From NCBI GenBank assembly GCA_015063305.1, contig SVUJ01000013.1:1-61627 (forward strand): a stretch of DNA of 61,627 nt, written 5' to 3'. Each line of letters opens with the position of its first letter. The stretch's first letter is position 1. Under the pieces are notes generated by a model, which made no database searches, was not told the DNA's origin, and was given only the letters and a program-made list of their open reading frames with translations. Origin of the DNA: Oscillospiraceae bacterium. Its GTDB lineage: Bacteria; Bacillota; Clostridia; Oscillospirales; CAG-272. Shown here one piece after another: positions 8,586-16,982 of this stretch. The position numbers and the translations under genes are program-made.

Positions 8586-9506
8586 TCACTTTCGCATTTG
8601 TTCTGCTACCCACAAAGCTGTCCTTGCTATTCCGTCTTCAAAATTTATTTTGGGCTCAAAGCCCGTATCCTCTTTGAGCTTGGTTATATCAGCGCAAAGA
8701 TACATAACTTGATTTTTATCATAAGGCCGCTTCCCAAGTCCAAGCGGACAGTCGGGAGCTACCGCGTCCCTCATTTTTCTTATATAATCCCGAAGCTTCT
8801 CGGCTTTTCCGCTTCCAAGACAGTATACTCCACCGTCCCTGCCGCGTTCAGCCAGCGCCAAAAGCGCTCTCGCCGCGTCCTCGGAGTAGAGATAATCCCA
8901 CATCTGCTCCCCTGCGGTAAGCTCGGGCTCTTCTCCTCTGAGCATCTTTTTCAGAGTGGATATTACCATAGAGCCATCTCCGTCGTAAGGACCGTACACG
9001 CTGAGTATCCTTGCCCATATATGTTTTATACCGAGAGAGGCACACATAACGCGGCTCATTCTACCCGCGCAGAGCTTTGCCATTCCGTATCCCGTTTCGG
9101 GATCTGTAGGGGTAGTATCCGAAAGCTTACCCTCGACCCTTCCGTATTCAGCCTGAGAGCCTGCGCCCACAAACACACTACACCCAAAGCGATGCGCAAG
9201 CTCTACCGCATCGAGTGTATATTCGATATTCTTGTTTTGCAAGAACATATCGTTTCTCGCTTCTCCCGTAGTACCCATCCACCCAAAGTGGAAAAACACG
9301 TCGTACCTATCTTCCTCCAAGGTCTTATAGTTCTTAATGTCGCTCAGGTCGCACTCCGCCGTGCGGACAAGCGCCGACGTCTTTATCCTCTCATTTCTCT
9401 TGGAATCGGGACGGCAAAGCACAAGCACCTGCGCTCCAATGCGCTCAAGCTCGGAGATAAGAGCCATTCCAACAGCTCCCGTAGCTCCTGTAATAACAGC
9501 CTTCAT
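8586..9506 (-). CDS. NAD-dependent epimerase/reductase, probably CDP-sugar reductase (RfbJ-like)
   Basis: An extended short-chain dehydrogenase of 306 residues. It has the nucleotide-binding GATGAVG (residues 7-13), the catalytic YGMAK with a preceding SQAEYG serine region, and a C-terminal sugar-binding half. It is 60 bp after rfbG. In CDP-hexose pathways the RfbJ/RfbS proteins in this position reduce or epimerise a CDP-4-keto sugar; that is the best guess here. The 3-dehydratase RfbH that makes 3,6-dideoxy sugars is not in the cluster, so the product may be a 6-deoxyhexose rather than a dideoxy sugar. AAGGA lies six bases before the ATG. Confidence 0.8.
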   Translation of the reverse strand: MKAVITGATGAVGMALISELERIGAQVLVLCRPDSKRNERIKTSALVRTAECDLSDIKNYKTLEEDRYDVFFHFGWMGTTGEARNDMFLQNKNIEYTLDAVELAHRFGCSVFVGAGSQAEYGRVEGKLSDTTPTDPETGYGMAKLCAGRMSRVMCASLGIKHIWARILSVYGPYDGDGSMVISTLKKMLRGEEPELTAGEQMWDYLYSEDAARALLALAERGRDGGVYCLGSGKAEKLRDYIRKMRDAVAPDCPLGLGKRPYDKNQVMYLCADITKLKEDTGFEPKINFEDGIARTALWVAEQMRK

Positions 9507-9566
9507 AAATTTTCCTTTATGCAGAAGCAGCGCCAGGGGATACTGTCGCTGCTGATTCTGAAATTT

Positions 9567-10637
9567 TTATTTATCTATCCAATCCGATGCCGCAACAAAA
9601 TCCGATATCTGTCTATCCATACACTCGCCCATATCCCCACCGTCGCGGTGACATTTAGCCCACTCAACGGTATATCTCATTGCCCCCTCAATATTCCAAG
9701 AGGGCGTCCAGCCGAACACCGTTTTGAACTTTGAACAGTCGAGCTTTAAGAAATTCGCCTCGTGCGGTCCGCCGTCGTAACGGTCGATCCACCCGATTTC
9801 CTCTCCCCAAATTCTACAGAAAAGGTCAACAAGGCTTCCCGTTGTAAGGCAATCGACCTCATCGGGCCCTACGTTGTAATACCCCGCGTACGAGCTGTCC
9901 TCATACTGCTTCGCAGCTATCATAAGATAAGCCATTACAGGCTCTAAAACGTGCTGATAGGGTCTTGTGGAATGAGGATTTCGAACGACTATATCCTTTC
10001 CGCCAAGAGCTGCTCTTATACAGTCGGGAATAATTCGGTCAGTGGCATAATCTCCGCCGCCGATAACGTTTCCCGCTCGCGCCGTTGAGACCGCCACTCT
10101 TCTGTCGGCAAAGAAGGAATTGTTGTAAGCGTGCGTTACAAGCTCGGAGCAGGATTTGCTGTTGGAATATGGGTCAAAGCCGTCAAGCGGCTCGTTCTCT
10201 CTGTATCCCCACTCCCACTCGTTATTCCGATAGACCTTATCGGTGGTGACGTTTACCACAGACTTAACACTACCCGAAAGCCTTACGCATTCAAGTATAT
10301 TTACCGTACCCATAACGTTAGTCTCATAAGTGTACTTAGGGTCTTTATAGCTATCTCTCACTATCGGCTGAGCCGCAAGGTGAAAAACTATCTCGGGCTC
10401 TGCCCCGTCAAAGCATTCCTTAAGGGCCGCGAAGTCGCGGATATCTCCGATATAGGAGTGCATACCCTCTTTCACATTCGATATTTCAAAGAGCGAAGGG
10501 TCTGTGGGCGGCTCAAGAGAAAATCCAGTGACCTCAGCCCCGAGATCTTTCAGAACTCTGCACAGCCACGAGCCCTTAAAACCCGTGTGTCCCGTTACGA
10601 ACACTCTTTTACCTACATAAAATTTTAAATCAAGCAT
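9567..10637 (-). CDS. rfbG: CDP-glucose 4,6-dehydratase
   Basis: Converts CDP-glucose to CDP-4-keto-6-deoxyglucose, the common intermediate of CDP-linked deoxy sugars. The 356-residue SDR protein has the GHTGFKGSWL nucleotide loop (residues 16-25), the FHLAAQPIVRDSY and VYRNNEW segments typical of RfbG, and the GGGDYATDRIIPD and NPHSTRPYQHVLEP substrate motifs. It begins three bases after the rfbF stop, so the two are translationally coupled. Confidence 0.93.
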   Translation of the reverse strand: MLDLKFYVGKRVFVTGHTGFKGSWLCRVLKDLGAEVTGFSLEPPTDPSLFEISNVKEGMHSYIGDIRDFAALKECFDGAEPEIVFHLAAQPIVRDSYKDPKYTYETNVMGTVNILECVRLSGSVKSVVNVTTDKVYRNNEWEWGYRENEPLDGFDPYSNSKSCSELVTHAYNNSFFADRRVAVSTARAGNVIGGGDYATDRIIPDCIRAALGGKDIVVRNPHSTRPYQHVLEPVMAYLMIAAKQYEDSSYAGYYNVGPDEVDCLTTGSLVDLFCRIWGEEIGWIDRYDGGPHEANFLKLDCSKFKTVFGWTPSWNIEGAMRYTVEWAKCHRDGGDMGECMDRQISDFVAASDWIDK

Positions 10638-10640
10638 AGA

Positions 10641-11420
10641 TCAATCCCACTTCTTCCACGGAGCTTTTCCGCTGTTCCATATCAGCTCAAGCTCCTCTTT
10701 ATCCCTCATGGTGTCCATACATTGCCAAAATCCGTCGTGCCTATATGCCATAAGCTGACCGTCGCCAACAAGTCTTTCAAGGGGCTCTTTCTCGAATATG
10801 GTGCTGTCTCCGTCAATATAATCAAGGACCCGTGGGTCAAGGACCATATATCCGCCGTTTATCGGTATTCCGTCTATATTCTTCTTTTCTCGAAATGAGG
10901 TTATCTGTCCCCCCGGTGTCATATTTATAACGCCAAAGCGCTGTGACGCATTTACCACAGTCATAGTAGCAAGCTTTCCGTGAGAGCGGTGAAACGCCTC
11001 AAGCGCGTTAAGATCTATATCAGAAACACCATCACCATAGGTCATCATAAAGGGCTCACCGTCAAGATAGGGCTTTATCCTCTTTATTCTTCCGCCCGTC
11101 ATCGTGTTAAGTCCCGTGTCTACCACGGTCACTCTCCACTTCTCGGTAAAATTCTTATGGACCTTTATTTTATTTGCTTTGTCGGTAAAATCAAAGGTGA
11201 TATCCGAGTTACGGATAAAGCACTCGTTAAAGAAATCCTTTATAACGTATTGCTTATAGCCGCAACAAATAATAAACTCATTATATCCGTAAGCCGAATA
11301 GCTCTTCATAATATGCCAGAGTATCGGCATTCCGCCTATCTCTATCATCGGCTTTGGTTTAAGGTGTGATTCCTCGGTTATTCTCGTTCCAAAGCCTCCC
11401 GCCAACAGTACGACCTTCAT
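10641..11420 (-). CDS. rfbF: Glucose-1-phosphate cytidylyltransferase
   Basis: Makes CDP-glucose from CTP and glucose 1-phosphate, the first step of CDP-hexose synthesis. The 259-residue protein has the nucleotidyltransferase signature LLAGGFGTRI followed by KPKPMIEIGGMPILWHIM, and the metal-binding YGDGVSDI. An in-frame ATG six codons upstream exists, but AAAGGA lies inside that extension nine bases before the ATG at 11420, so the shorter start is preferred. It is the first gene of a unit with a near-perfect promoter 60 bp upstream. Confidence 0.93.
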   Translation of the reverse strand: MKVVLLAGGFGTRITEESHLKPKPMIEIGGMPILWHIMKSYSAYGYNEFIICCGYKQYVIKDFFNECFIRNSDITFDFTDKANKIKVHKNFTEKWRVTVVDTGLNTMTGGRIKRIKPYLDGEPFMMTYGDGVSDIDLNALEAFHRSHGKLATMTVVNASQRFGVINMTPGGQITSFREKKNIDGIPINGGYMVLDPRVLDYIDGDSTIFEKEPLERLVGDGQLMAYRHDGFWQCMDTMRDKEELELIWNSGKAPWKKWD

Positions 11421-11479
11421 TTCAAGTGATCCTTTCAATACTTATGCGCACAGTTGGCAAAACGGTCTTTATCCTATTT

Positions 11480-11508
11480 ATGATATCATATTTTCACTAT
11501 GTTGTCAA
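11480..11508 (-). promoter_or_regulatory. rfb operon promoter
   Basis: Minus-strand TTGACA (plus 11503-11508), 17-bp spacer, TATCAT (plus 11480-11485). It likely drives rfbF, rfbG, the reductase and glycosyltransferase, and perhaps dnaE, since no strong terminator was seen between them. Confidence 0.75.
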
Positions 11509-11534
11509 CAGACCGTTCAAGCGCCGCACGTGCG

Positions 11535-12080
11535 TTAATTACCAAGGTTTTTCAAAAAAACTTTGTATGTAGAAGGGATCATATCGCATATTCTGTCTGC
11601 CGACGTTGCTTTTCTTGCGCCCTCTTTGTCGCATATAAATATGTCAAGCTCACGCGGGGATATAATGAATACTTTTACAACCTTTCTGTTCTTTACGTCA
11701 GCACCCGAAAGTCTGCCCACGCTTCCCGCTCTCTTTTCAATAACACTGTGAGTGCGCTTTCCCGTTTGGCTGAGAGGGTCTGTGACCTTTCTCTTTTTCA
11801 TCACCGCTCCGCTCTTATTAAAATAGAGCGCCGAGTGACGGTAAAACTCACTCCACAGCTTCAGGGCGTAAAAGGTCTTTCCCGTGTCAACGGTAATATC
11901 ATAGCAGTCCGACACATTGCAAAAATATGCGCAAAACGGCTTGGGAATATTCACTTTATACATTTTCAGCGCGCATATCTTCTTTACCTCTTTGAAGAAG
12001 ACAAGCCGCTCCCACGCCCGTTTGATATAAGGCGCAAGGAGAACACCGCACAACACAAGACAAGCTATCAATACAAGCAT
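11535..12080 (-). CDS. Hypothetical protein with an N-terminal membrane helix
   Basis: Not recognised. The 181-residue protein has a hydrophobic N-terminal helix (about residues 1-17) followed by a basic stretch, consistent with a single-pass anchor with a cytoplasmic domain. The rest contains mixed alpha/beta sequence, a basic segment (VMKKRKV, ADVKNRKVVKVF) and no catalytic motif I can name. It starts 25 bp after trxB with its own GGGGA site and probably shares the trxB transcript. No link to redox function can be claimed. Confidence 0.7.
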   Translation of the reverse strand: MLVLIACLVLCGVLLAPYIKRAWERLVFFKEVKKICALKMYKVNIPKPFCAYFCNVSDCYDITVDTGKTFYALKLWSEFYRHSALYFNKSGAVMKKRKVTDPLSQTGKRTHSVIEKRAGSVGRLSGADVKNRKVVKVFIISPRELDIFICDKEGARKATSADRICDMIPSTYKVFLKNLGN

Positions 12081-12105
12081 AGCTCTTCCCCTTTACCCTC
12101 AATTA

Positions 12106-13044
12106 TTATTCCAGATGCGATATATAATCAGCCGCCGCTATAGCCGCTATCACTCCATCGGATGCCGCGGTCGCAAGCTGTCTTACACTTTTGGCGCGGC
12201 AATCACCGGCAACGAAAATTCCGGCGTTTCCGCTGACACATCTCTCGTCAACGTCAAAATATCCGCTTTCGTCAAGCTCTACGATGTTTGAAAAATTACC
12301 CGTATCGGGAATACTTCCAACAGCGATAAAGATACCGTTGACCTCTATTTTCTTACTCTTTGTTTTATCTGAAACGTCTGTGATCTCAATCTCGGAAAGT
12401 CTGTCCTCGCCGCCAAGCGCCGAAACGGTATATCCCGTGATTATCTTCACGTTCTCCTTGTTTTTCAGCTTGCCGAGGGTAAGCGTGTTTCCTCTGAACT
12501 CATCTCGCCTGTGTATAAGTGTGACCTCCTCACACATCTCCGAGAGATAGAGCGCGTCGTCAAGCGCGGTGTTTCCACCGCCAACGACAGCCACCCTCTT
12601 ACCCTTGAAGAAAGAGCCGTCACAGGTGGCGCAATATGAAACTCCGCGGCCTATAAATCTATCCTCGTTTTCAAGTCCAAGCTTTCTTTTCTGCGCTCCC
12701 GTTGCGAGTATCACGGCAGATGCCTCATGTTCTCCAAGGGCGCACCTGACCGTTTTTATATCTCCCACAGAAACCTCGAGCACCTCGTCAAAGGTTATCT
12801 CGCACCCAAAGCTCTCTGCCTGCTCATAAAGCGCCGCCGCGAGCTCATAACCCGAAATACTCACTATGCCGGGATAATTTTCCACCTTTGGGGAATTGAT
12901 TATCTGTCCGCCGCAAAGGCTCTTTTCTATAAGCAGCGTCTTTTTTCCCGCTCTCGACGCATAGACCGCCGCCGAAAGCCCTGCTATACCGCCGCCCACG
13001 ATTATGATATCATAAATTTTTTCCACTTCTCCAAACGCCCCCAA
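12106..13044 (-). CDS. trxB: Thioredoxin-disulfide reductase
   Basis: An FAD/NADPH enzyme that reduces thioredoxin, about 310 residues. It has the FAD loop IIVGGGIAGLSAA (residues 14-26), the redox-active CATC in VSYCATCDGSFFKG, the second dinucleotide loop VAVVGGGNTALDDA, and the C-terminal GIFVAGDCRAKSVRQLATAA. The start is uncertain: a TTG at 13044 has AAAGG only about one base before it, and a GTG at 13026 gives MEKIYDIIIVGGG; no ATG is in frame. It follows whiA by about 46 bp. Confidence 0.93.
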   Translation of the reverse strand: MGAFGEVEKIYDIIIVGGGIAGLSAAVYASRAGKKTLLIEKSLCGGQIINSPKVENYPGIVSISGYELAAALYEQAESFGCEITFDEVLEVSVGDIKTVRCALGEHEASAVILATGAQKRKLGLENEDRFIGRGVSYCATCDGSFFKGKRVAVVGGGNTALDDALYLSEMCEEVTLIHRRDEFRGNTLTLGKLKNKENVKIITGYTVSALGGEDRLSEIEITDVSDKTKSKKIEVNGIFIAVGSIPDTGNFSNIVELDESGYFDVDERCVSGNAGIFVAGDCRAKSVRQLATAASDGVIAAIAAADYISHLE

Positions 13045-13090
13045 ACCTTTACGATATTATTTTTGACATCTTTAAATCGGTCTATTCACC

Positions 13091-13978
13091 TTAGTTTATT
13101 TCATCAGCCGCACGACATATTTTTTCAAGGCGGTGGTTAAGTCCCGACTTTGATATCGGCGGCTCGTGGATCTTCGCAAGCTCGGAAAGAGAGAGCTCGT
13201 TATTCTCAAGCCTCAGCCTTGCCGTTTGTATAAGCTCCTTTGGAAGTCTTTCGAGCCTGTTGGTTTCTATTAGCTTATTTATCGCCGCAAGCTGTATTTT
13301 CGTGGCGTCTACCGACTTGGATATATTTTTTGCCATACAGTTCGTGGCTCTGTTTTCGTTGTTTCGTATATCTCTTTCGATGCACACGTTTGCCATATCA
13401 AAGCCCGATTGCATCGCCCCCGAATAATTAAGGATATCGGCTATCACGGCATTGCTCTTGAAATATACAGAGCTTGAATTTTTTCGCTCTGTGCGTTTAG
13501 GTAAAAATCCACACTCCTCAAATATATCCGAAAGCGGGGTGGCTCTTTCGGCGTGAACACGCGCCACGGGCACTTCCAAATGATATCCCTTATGAGGGTC
13601 ATTGAGTGTGGCGCAGGATATCATTATGCCCCTTATGAAGCAGACCCTGCACTCCTCGCACCTGAATTTTGCCGCATCCGATACCGACTGACCGTGTGAT
13701 ATTTTTGAGAGGAACGCCGAAAATGATTTTGACGAAAACTCTATCTCCCAAATCTTTCTACCGGCGCGAAAACCCTCCCTCACCGTGACGTTTGCCGCAT
13801 CTCCAAGCAGCTCGCGCGCAAGGACAGCGCTTTCCTCAAGAGAAAGCGACACACGCATTCTTCCGTTATCTGCCGTCTGCGCGTTATACAAAAGCCCAAA
13901 AAGCAGAGCCTTTCTGCAACAATTCATCTTCACGGGGAGCGATATAAGTTCTCTTTTTACATGTTCTGCAAATGACAT
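13091..13978 (-). CDS. whiA: WhiA-family DNA-binding protein
   Basis: WhiA (formerly DUF199) is conserved in Gram-positives and linked to cell division and chromosome segregation, with a regulatory role in sporulation of Streptomyces. This 295-residue protein has the N-terminal MSFAEHVKREL, two degenerate LAGLIDADG-like halves (FIRGIMISCATLNDPHKGYHLE is the typical core) and a C-terminal helix-turn-helix with LSLSELAKIHEPPISKSGLNHRL. The ATG at 13978 has an AGG site five bases before it; a GTG two codons upstream is the alternative. It abuts murB. The rapZ/yvcK genes that usually sit between them in Firmicutes are absent here. Confidence 0.93.
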   Translation of the reverse strand: MSFAEHVKRELISLPVKMNCCRKALLFGLLYNAQTADNGRMRVSLSLEESAVLARELLGDAANVTVREGFRAGRKIWEIEFSSKSFSAFLSKISHGQSVSDAAKFRCEECRVCFIRGIMISCATLNDPHKGYHLEVPVARVHAERATPLSDIFEECGFLPKRTERKNSSSVYFKSNAVIADILNYSGAMQSGFDMANVCIERDIRNNENRATNCMAKNISKSVDATKIQLAAINKLIETNRLERLPKELIQTARLRLENNELSLSELAKIHEPPISKSGLNHRLEKICRAADEIN

Positions 13979-13984
13979 ACACAC

Positions 13985-14887
13985 CTACCCAATATATCTT
14001 ACTTCTCTTTCGAGCCTCACTCCAAATTCGGCGTAGACTTTATCCGCAACGTACTCAGCAAGGCGAAGCACATCCTTTGCCGTAGCGCCGCCGAGATTTA
14101 CTATAAATCCCGCGTGCTTTTCCGAAACCGCCGCGTTGCCCACTCTGTACCCCTTAAGTCCGCAATCATCAATAAGCTTTGCCGCAAAATAGCCCTCGGG
14201 ACGCTTGAAAAAGCTACCCGCAGACGGACTTGAAAGCGGCTGTGAGCCCTTTCTCTTTTCGGTATTTTCCCTCATTTTTGCCGATATCTCTTCCTTATCC
14301 GAGGGTGAGAGCGCAAGCTCCGCGCCAAGGCAGACAAGGGCTCTGTTATCGGCATATATGCTATGCCTGTATGAGAAAAGATGCTCGTCAGCATTAATGG
14401 TTACAACGGTGTCGTTTTTCGTATCGTATGCGACGCTTGAGCGCAAAACACCCGATATCTCGCCGCCGTGCGCCCCCGCGTTCATAAAGACCGCGCCGCC
14501 CACGCTTCCGGGTATCCCACAGGCAAACTCAAGTCCTGACAAAGATCTGTCGCACGCTGCCGCAGAGAGTGCGGGAAGCATCGCCCCGCATCCGCAAAAT
14601 ACACTTCCGTCTTCCTTAAATGAGATATCCTTTATGTTTTTCGTAACGACTATCAATCCCCTGTAGCCATCATCGGAAAAGAGCATATTCGAGCCGTTTC
14701 CAACGACCTCATACGGCATACCCATATCCTTTGCCGCCTTTATTGCCGCGGTCAGCTTTTCGGTGCTGTCGGGAAACGCGATAACGTCTGCCACCCCGCC
14801 TATTTTAAAGGTGCTGTAACGCGAAAGCATCTCGTTTTTGCGCACCTCTACCTTCGCCTCCGAAAGCTTATGTAAAAGCTCCTTCAT
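13985..14887 (-). CDS. murB: UDP-N-acetylenolpyruvoylglucosamine reductase
   Basis: A cytoplasmic FAD enzyme that makes UDP-MurNAc in peptidoglycan synthesis. The 300-residue type II MurB has YSTFKIGGVADV (substrate/FAD), VVGNGSNMLFSDDGYRG, the ACGIPGSVGGAVFMNAGAHGG FAD region (in two adjacent blocks), and the catalytic serine region PSAGSFFKRP. The ATG at 14887 overlaps the stop of the HAD gene by one base (TGATG) with GAGGGAG just upstream. It lies between the HAD gene and whiA in a tightly packed unit. Confidence 0.95.
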   Translation of the reverse strand: MKELLHKLSEAKVEVRKNEMLSRYSTFKIGGVADVIAFPDSTEKLTAAIKAAKDMGMPYEVVGNGSNMLFSDDGYRGLIVVTKNIKDISFKEDGSVFCGCGAMLPALSAAACDRSLSGLEFACGIPGSVGGAVFMNAGAHGGEISGVLRSSVAYDTKNDTVVTINADEHLFSYRHSIYADNRALVCLGAELALSPSDKEEISAKMRENTEKRKGSQPLSSPSAGSFFKRPEGYFAAKLIDDCGLKGYRVGNAAVSEKHAGFIVNLGGATAKDVLRLAEYVADKVYAEFGVRLEREVRYIG

Positions 14888-15588
14888 CAAGCTCCCTCGC
14901 TTTCCGCCGTAATAAAGGCGTACACATCATCATAATTTTGGGATATGCGACTTATCGGCATATCCTCGGGTGCGGACACACCATTGGGGTTATACCAGCA
15001 GGTGTCTATTCCGTAATTTACGCCGCCCTTGATATCCGAGCTTAGTGAATCCCCGATGATCAGCGCGCTTTCGCGGCTGAAATTCGGGACGTTTGCCGCA
15101 ACGTAGTCAAAATACTCACGCGAGGGCTTTTCGCTTCCGATAGCGCCAGAGATGAACAGACCCTTGAAATATCTTTCAAGTCCGCTGTTTTTGTATCTGT
15201 TTTTCTGTATAAACTCCACTCCGTTGGTGACTATATACATATTGGCTTTATCGCAGAGCGCCTTGCAGAGCTCCTCTGCCCCCTCAAACAAATAATTTTT
15301 CTGCGAGAGCATATTCATATAGGTCGATGCCATCTGCTTTGCGTCAACACCGAATCCGTGCTTATCCGAGAAGAGCTCAAATCGCTTATAGAGCAAGACC
15401 TTCTTCTCTATCTCTCCCCTCTCAAGCATCTTCCACAGGGAATCGTTTATCGCGCTGTAATCGGCAACAAGAGTGTCGTCAAGCTCTATACCAACACTCA
15501 GAAAAGCCTCTTTCACAGCTTCCGCTTCTCCCTTTTTGAAGTCAAAGAGAGTGCCGTCCGCATCGAACAAAAGTGTTTTATATTTCAT
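14887..15588 (-). CDS. HAD-family phosphatase, YjjG-like
   Basis: A 233-residue haloacid dehalogenase-type hydrolase. Motif I is LLFDADGTLFDF (catalytic aspartates at residues 7 and 9), motif II ITNGVEF, and the lysine and acidic motifs are in GSEKPSREYFDY and IIGDSLSSDIKGG. The sequence resembles the YjjG/YfnB group of noncanonical pyrimidine nucleotidases. The ATG at 15588 has a GGGGGA site; the longer in-frame extension would run into the promoter. First gene of the HAD-murB-whiA-trxB run. Confidence 0.88.
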   Translation of the reverse strand: MKYKTLLFDADGTLFDFKKGEAEAVKEAFLSVGIELDDTLVADYSAINDSLWKMLERGEIEKKVLLYKRFELFSDKHGFGVDAKQMASTYMNMLSQKNYLFEGAEELCKALCDKANMYIVTNGVEFIQKNRYKNSGLERYFKGLFISGAIGSEKPSREYFDYVAANVPNFSRESALIIGDSLSSDIKGGVNYGIDTCWYNPNGVSAPEDMPISRISQNYDDVYAFITAESEGA

Positions 15589-15618
15589 AAATATCCCCCG
15601 ATAGTTTTTATTACTTGA

Positions 15619-15647
15619 ATTATACCACATCTGCCGTGTCTGTTCAA
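15619..15647 (-). promoter_or_regulatory. Promoter of the HAD-murB-whiA unit
   Basis: Minus-strand TTGAAC (plus 15642-15647), 17-bp spacer, TATAAT (plus 15619-15624), back to back with the coaE promoter. Confidence 0.8.
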
Positions 15648-15694
15648 GAGATTTTTATATTAATAAAAATATTATAATATTAATTAAATAATAC

Positions 15695-15723
15695 TTGAAA
15701 AAATGGGGCAATTGAGTTATAAT
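15695..15723 (+). promoter_or_regulatory. Promoter of the coaE-to-topoisomerase unit
   Basis: TTGAAA (15695-15700), 17-bp spacer, TATAAT (15718-15723). The next six genes and a small peptide follow without a visible terminator until 22920. Confidence 0.85.
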
Positions 15724-15758
15724 ATAATATTGATATTGTGGGAAGGAGGGTCTTCGTT

Positions 15759-16364
15759 TTGAGAACAGTTGGAATAACAGGTCCGAGCGGCTCGGGTAAA
15801 TCCTTGCTTTGCGAATATATAAAAAACACGGGTGTCCCCTGTATAGATGCCGATGCCTTGTATCACTCTATGCTCACCCCTCACGCTCCCATTCTTCAAG
15901 CTATCGCCGATGCCTTTGGCGCTGAGGTCTTAAATCCCGACGGCTCACTCAACAGACAGGTACTCGGCGCGTGTGTGTTTGGCGACAAGGAAAAGCTTGA
16001 GCGCCTTAACGCCACCGTGCTTCCCTTCGTTATAGCAGAGATAAGAGAAAGAATAGGCGCACTTAAGCGAGAGGGATACTCCTTGGTTGCCCTTGATGCC
16101 CCCACTCTCATAGAGTCGGGATTTTACCGTGAGTGTGACTTGGTAGTGTCGGTCATAGCGCCGAGCGAGATACGAATAAAGCGCATAGCCGAGCGCGACA
16201 GCATCTCGATAGAAAAAGCTATCGAAAGAGTAACCGCGCAACATTCCGACGATTTTTATACCGACGCCTCGGACATCACGCTTATAAACGACTGCGATCA
16301 AGCCGACTTTGCGCGCCGCGCGCTGGAGTTTGCGACCGAGCTTAAAAACCTACTCTCAAACTAA
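15759..16364 (+). CDS. coaE: Dephospho-CoA kinase
   Basis: Phosphorylates the 3'-hydroxyl of dephospho-CoA, the last step of CoA synthesis. The protein starts with the P-loop GITGPSGSGKS and ends after 201 residues, normal for CoaE. CIDADALYHSM is the usual substrate loop, and DAPTLIESGF corresponds to the DxPLLFE motif with a conservative change. The start chosen is TTG at 15759, because GGAAGGAGG lies nine bases before it; the upstream GTG at 15738 would place the ribosome site inside the gene. It is followed 12 bp later by a lytic transglycosylase. Confidence 0.92.
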   Translation: MRTVGITGPSGSGKSLLCEYIKNTGVPCIDADALYHSMLTPHAPILQAIADAFGAEVLNPDGSLNRQVLGACVFGDKEKLERLNATVLPFVIAEIRERIGALKREGYSLVALDAPTLIESGFYRECDLVVSVIAPSEIRIKRIAERDSISIEKAIERVTAQHSDDFYTDASDITLINDCDQADFARRALEFATELKNLLSN

Positions 16365-16376
16365 AAAGGAAAAGAT

Positions 16377-16958
16377 ATGAGTACACAGACCAAACGTATT
16401 CTTGCCCTGCTTATCGTTCTGGCGCTCTCTATTGGTATAGGAGTTGCCGTGAACGAGCTGTGGAATTTTATAGACAGAAAAATACATCCGCTCTCTTATG
16501 AAGAGATAATCAGCAACGCGTCGGAAGAATTTGACGTCCCCAAAAACGTCATTTACGCCACGATAAAGGTGGAAAGCGGATTTGACGCGCTGGCTATGTC
16601 CTCTAAGGGAGCTTCGGGACTTATGCAGATGATGCCCTCGACCTTCGAGTGGCTGACGGGTGACGAGCACCTTGGAGAGCATCTGCCCCAGAGAAAGCTG
16701 AACGACCCCGAGGTAAGTATAAGATACGGAACGTATTACCTCTCTTACCTTTACAAAAAATTCGATTACAACTGGGATACCGCTTTTGCCGCGTATAACG
16801 GCGGCGAAGGCAACGTCGCAAAATGGCTGAACGACCCCAAGTATTCCGACGGCAAGGGAAATCTCACCGATATTCCCTTTGAGGAGACCGAAAAATACGT
16901 AAAGAAGATAAACCGAGCAATAGAGGCTTACGACAAGCTTTATGGTGAAAATACATAA
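16377..16958 (+). CDS. Membrane-anchored lytic transglycosylase (SLT domain)
   Basis: Cleaves the MurNAc-GlcNAc bond of peptidoglycan. The 193-residue protein has an N-terminal membrane helix (residues 7-26) and then a compact SLT domain. The catalytic glutamate is E66 in IKVESGFD, followed by the family motifs GASGLMQMMPST and AAYNGGEGNVAKWL. It is the short clostridial form without LysM or other binding modules. AAAAGGAAAAG before the ATG is the ribosome site. Located after coaE, an arrangement I recall as common in Clostridia. Confidence 0.92.
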   Translation: MSTQTKRILALLIVLALSIGIGVAVNELWNFIDRKIHPLSYEEIISNASEEFDVPKNVIYATIKVESGFDALAMSSKGASGLMQMMPSTFEWLTGDEHLGEHLPQRKLNDPEVSIRYGTYYLSYLYKKFDYNWDTAFAAYNGGEGNVAKWLNDPKYSDGKGNLTDIPFEETEKYVKKINRAIEAYDKLYGENT

Positions 16959-16982
16959 AAAAGTATTGCAAAGGAGATTTTT

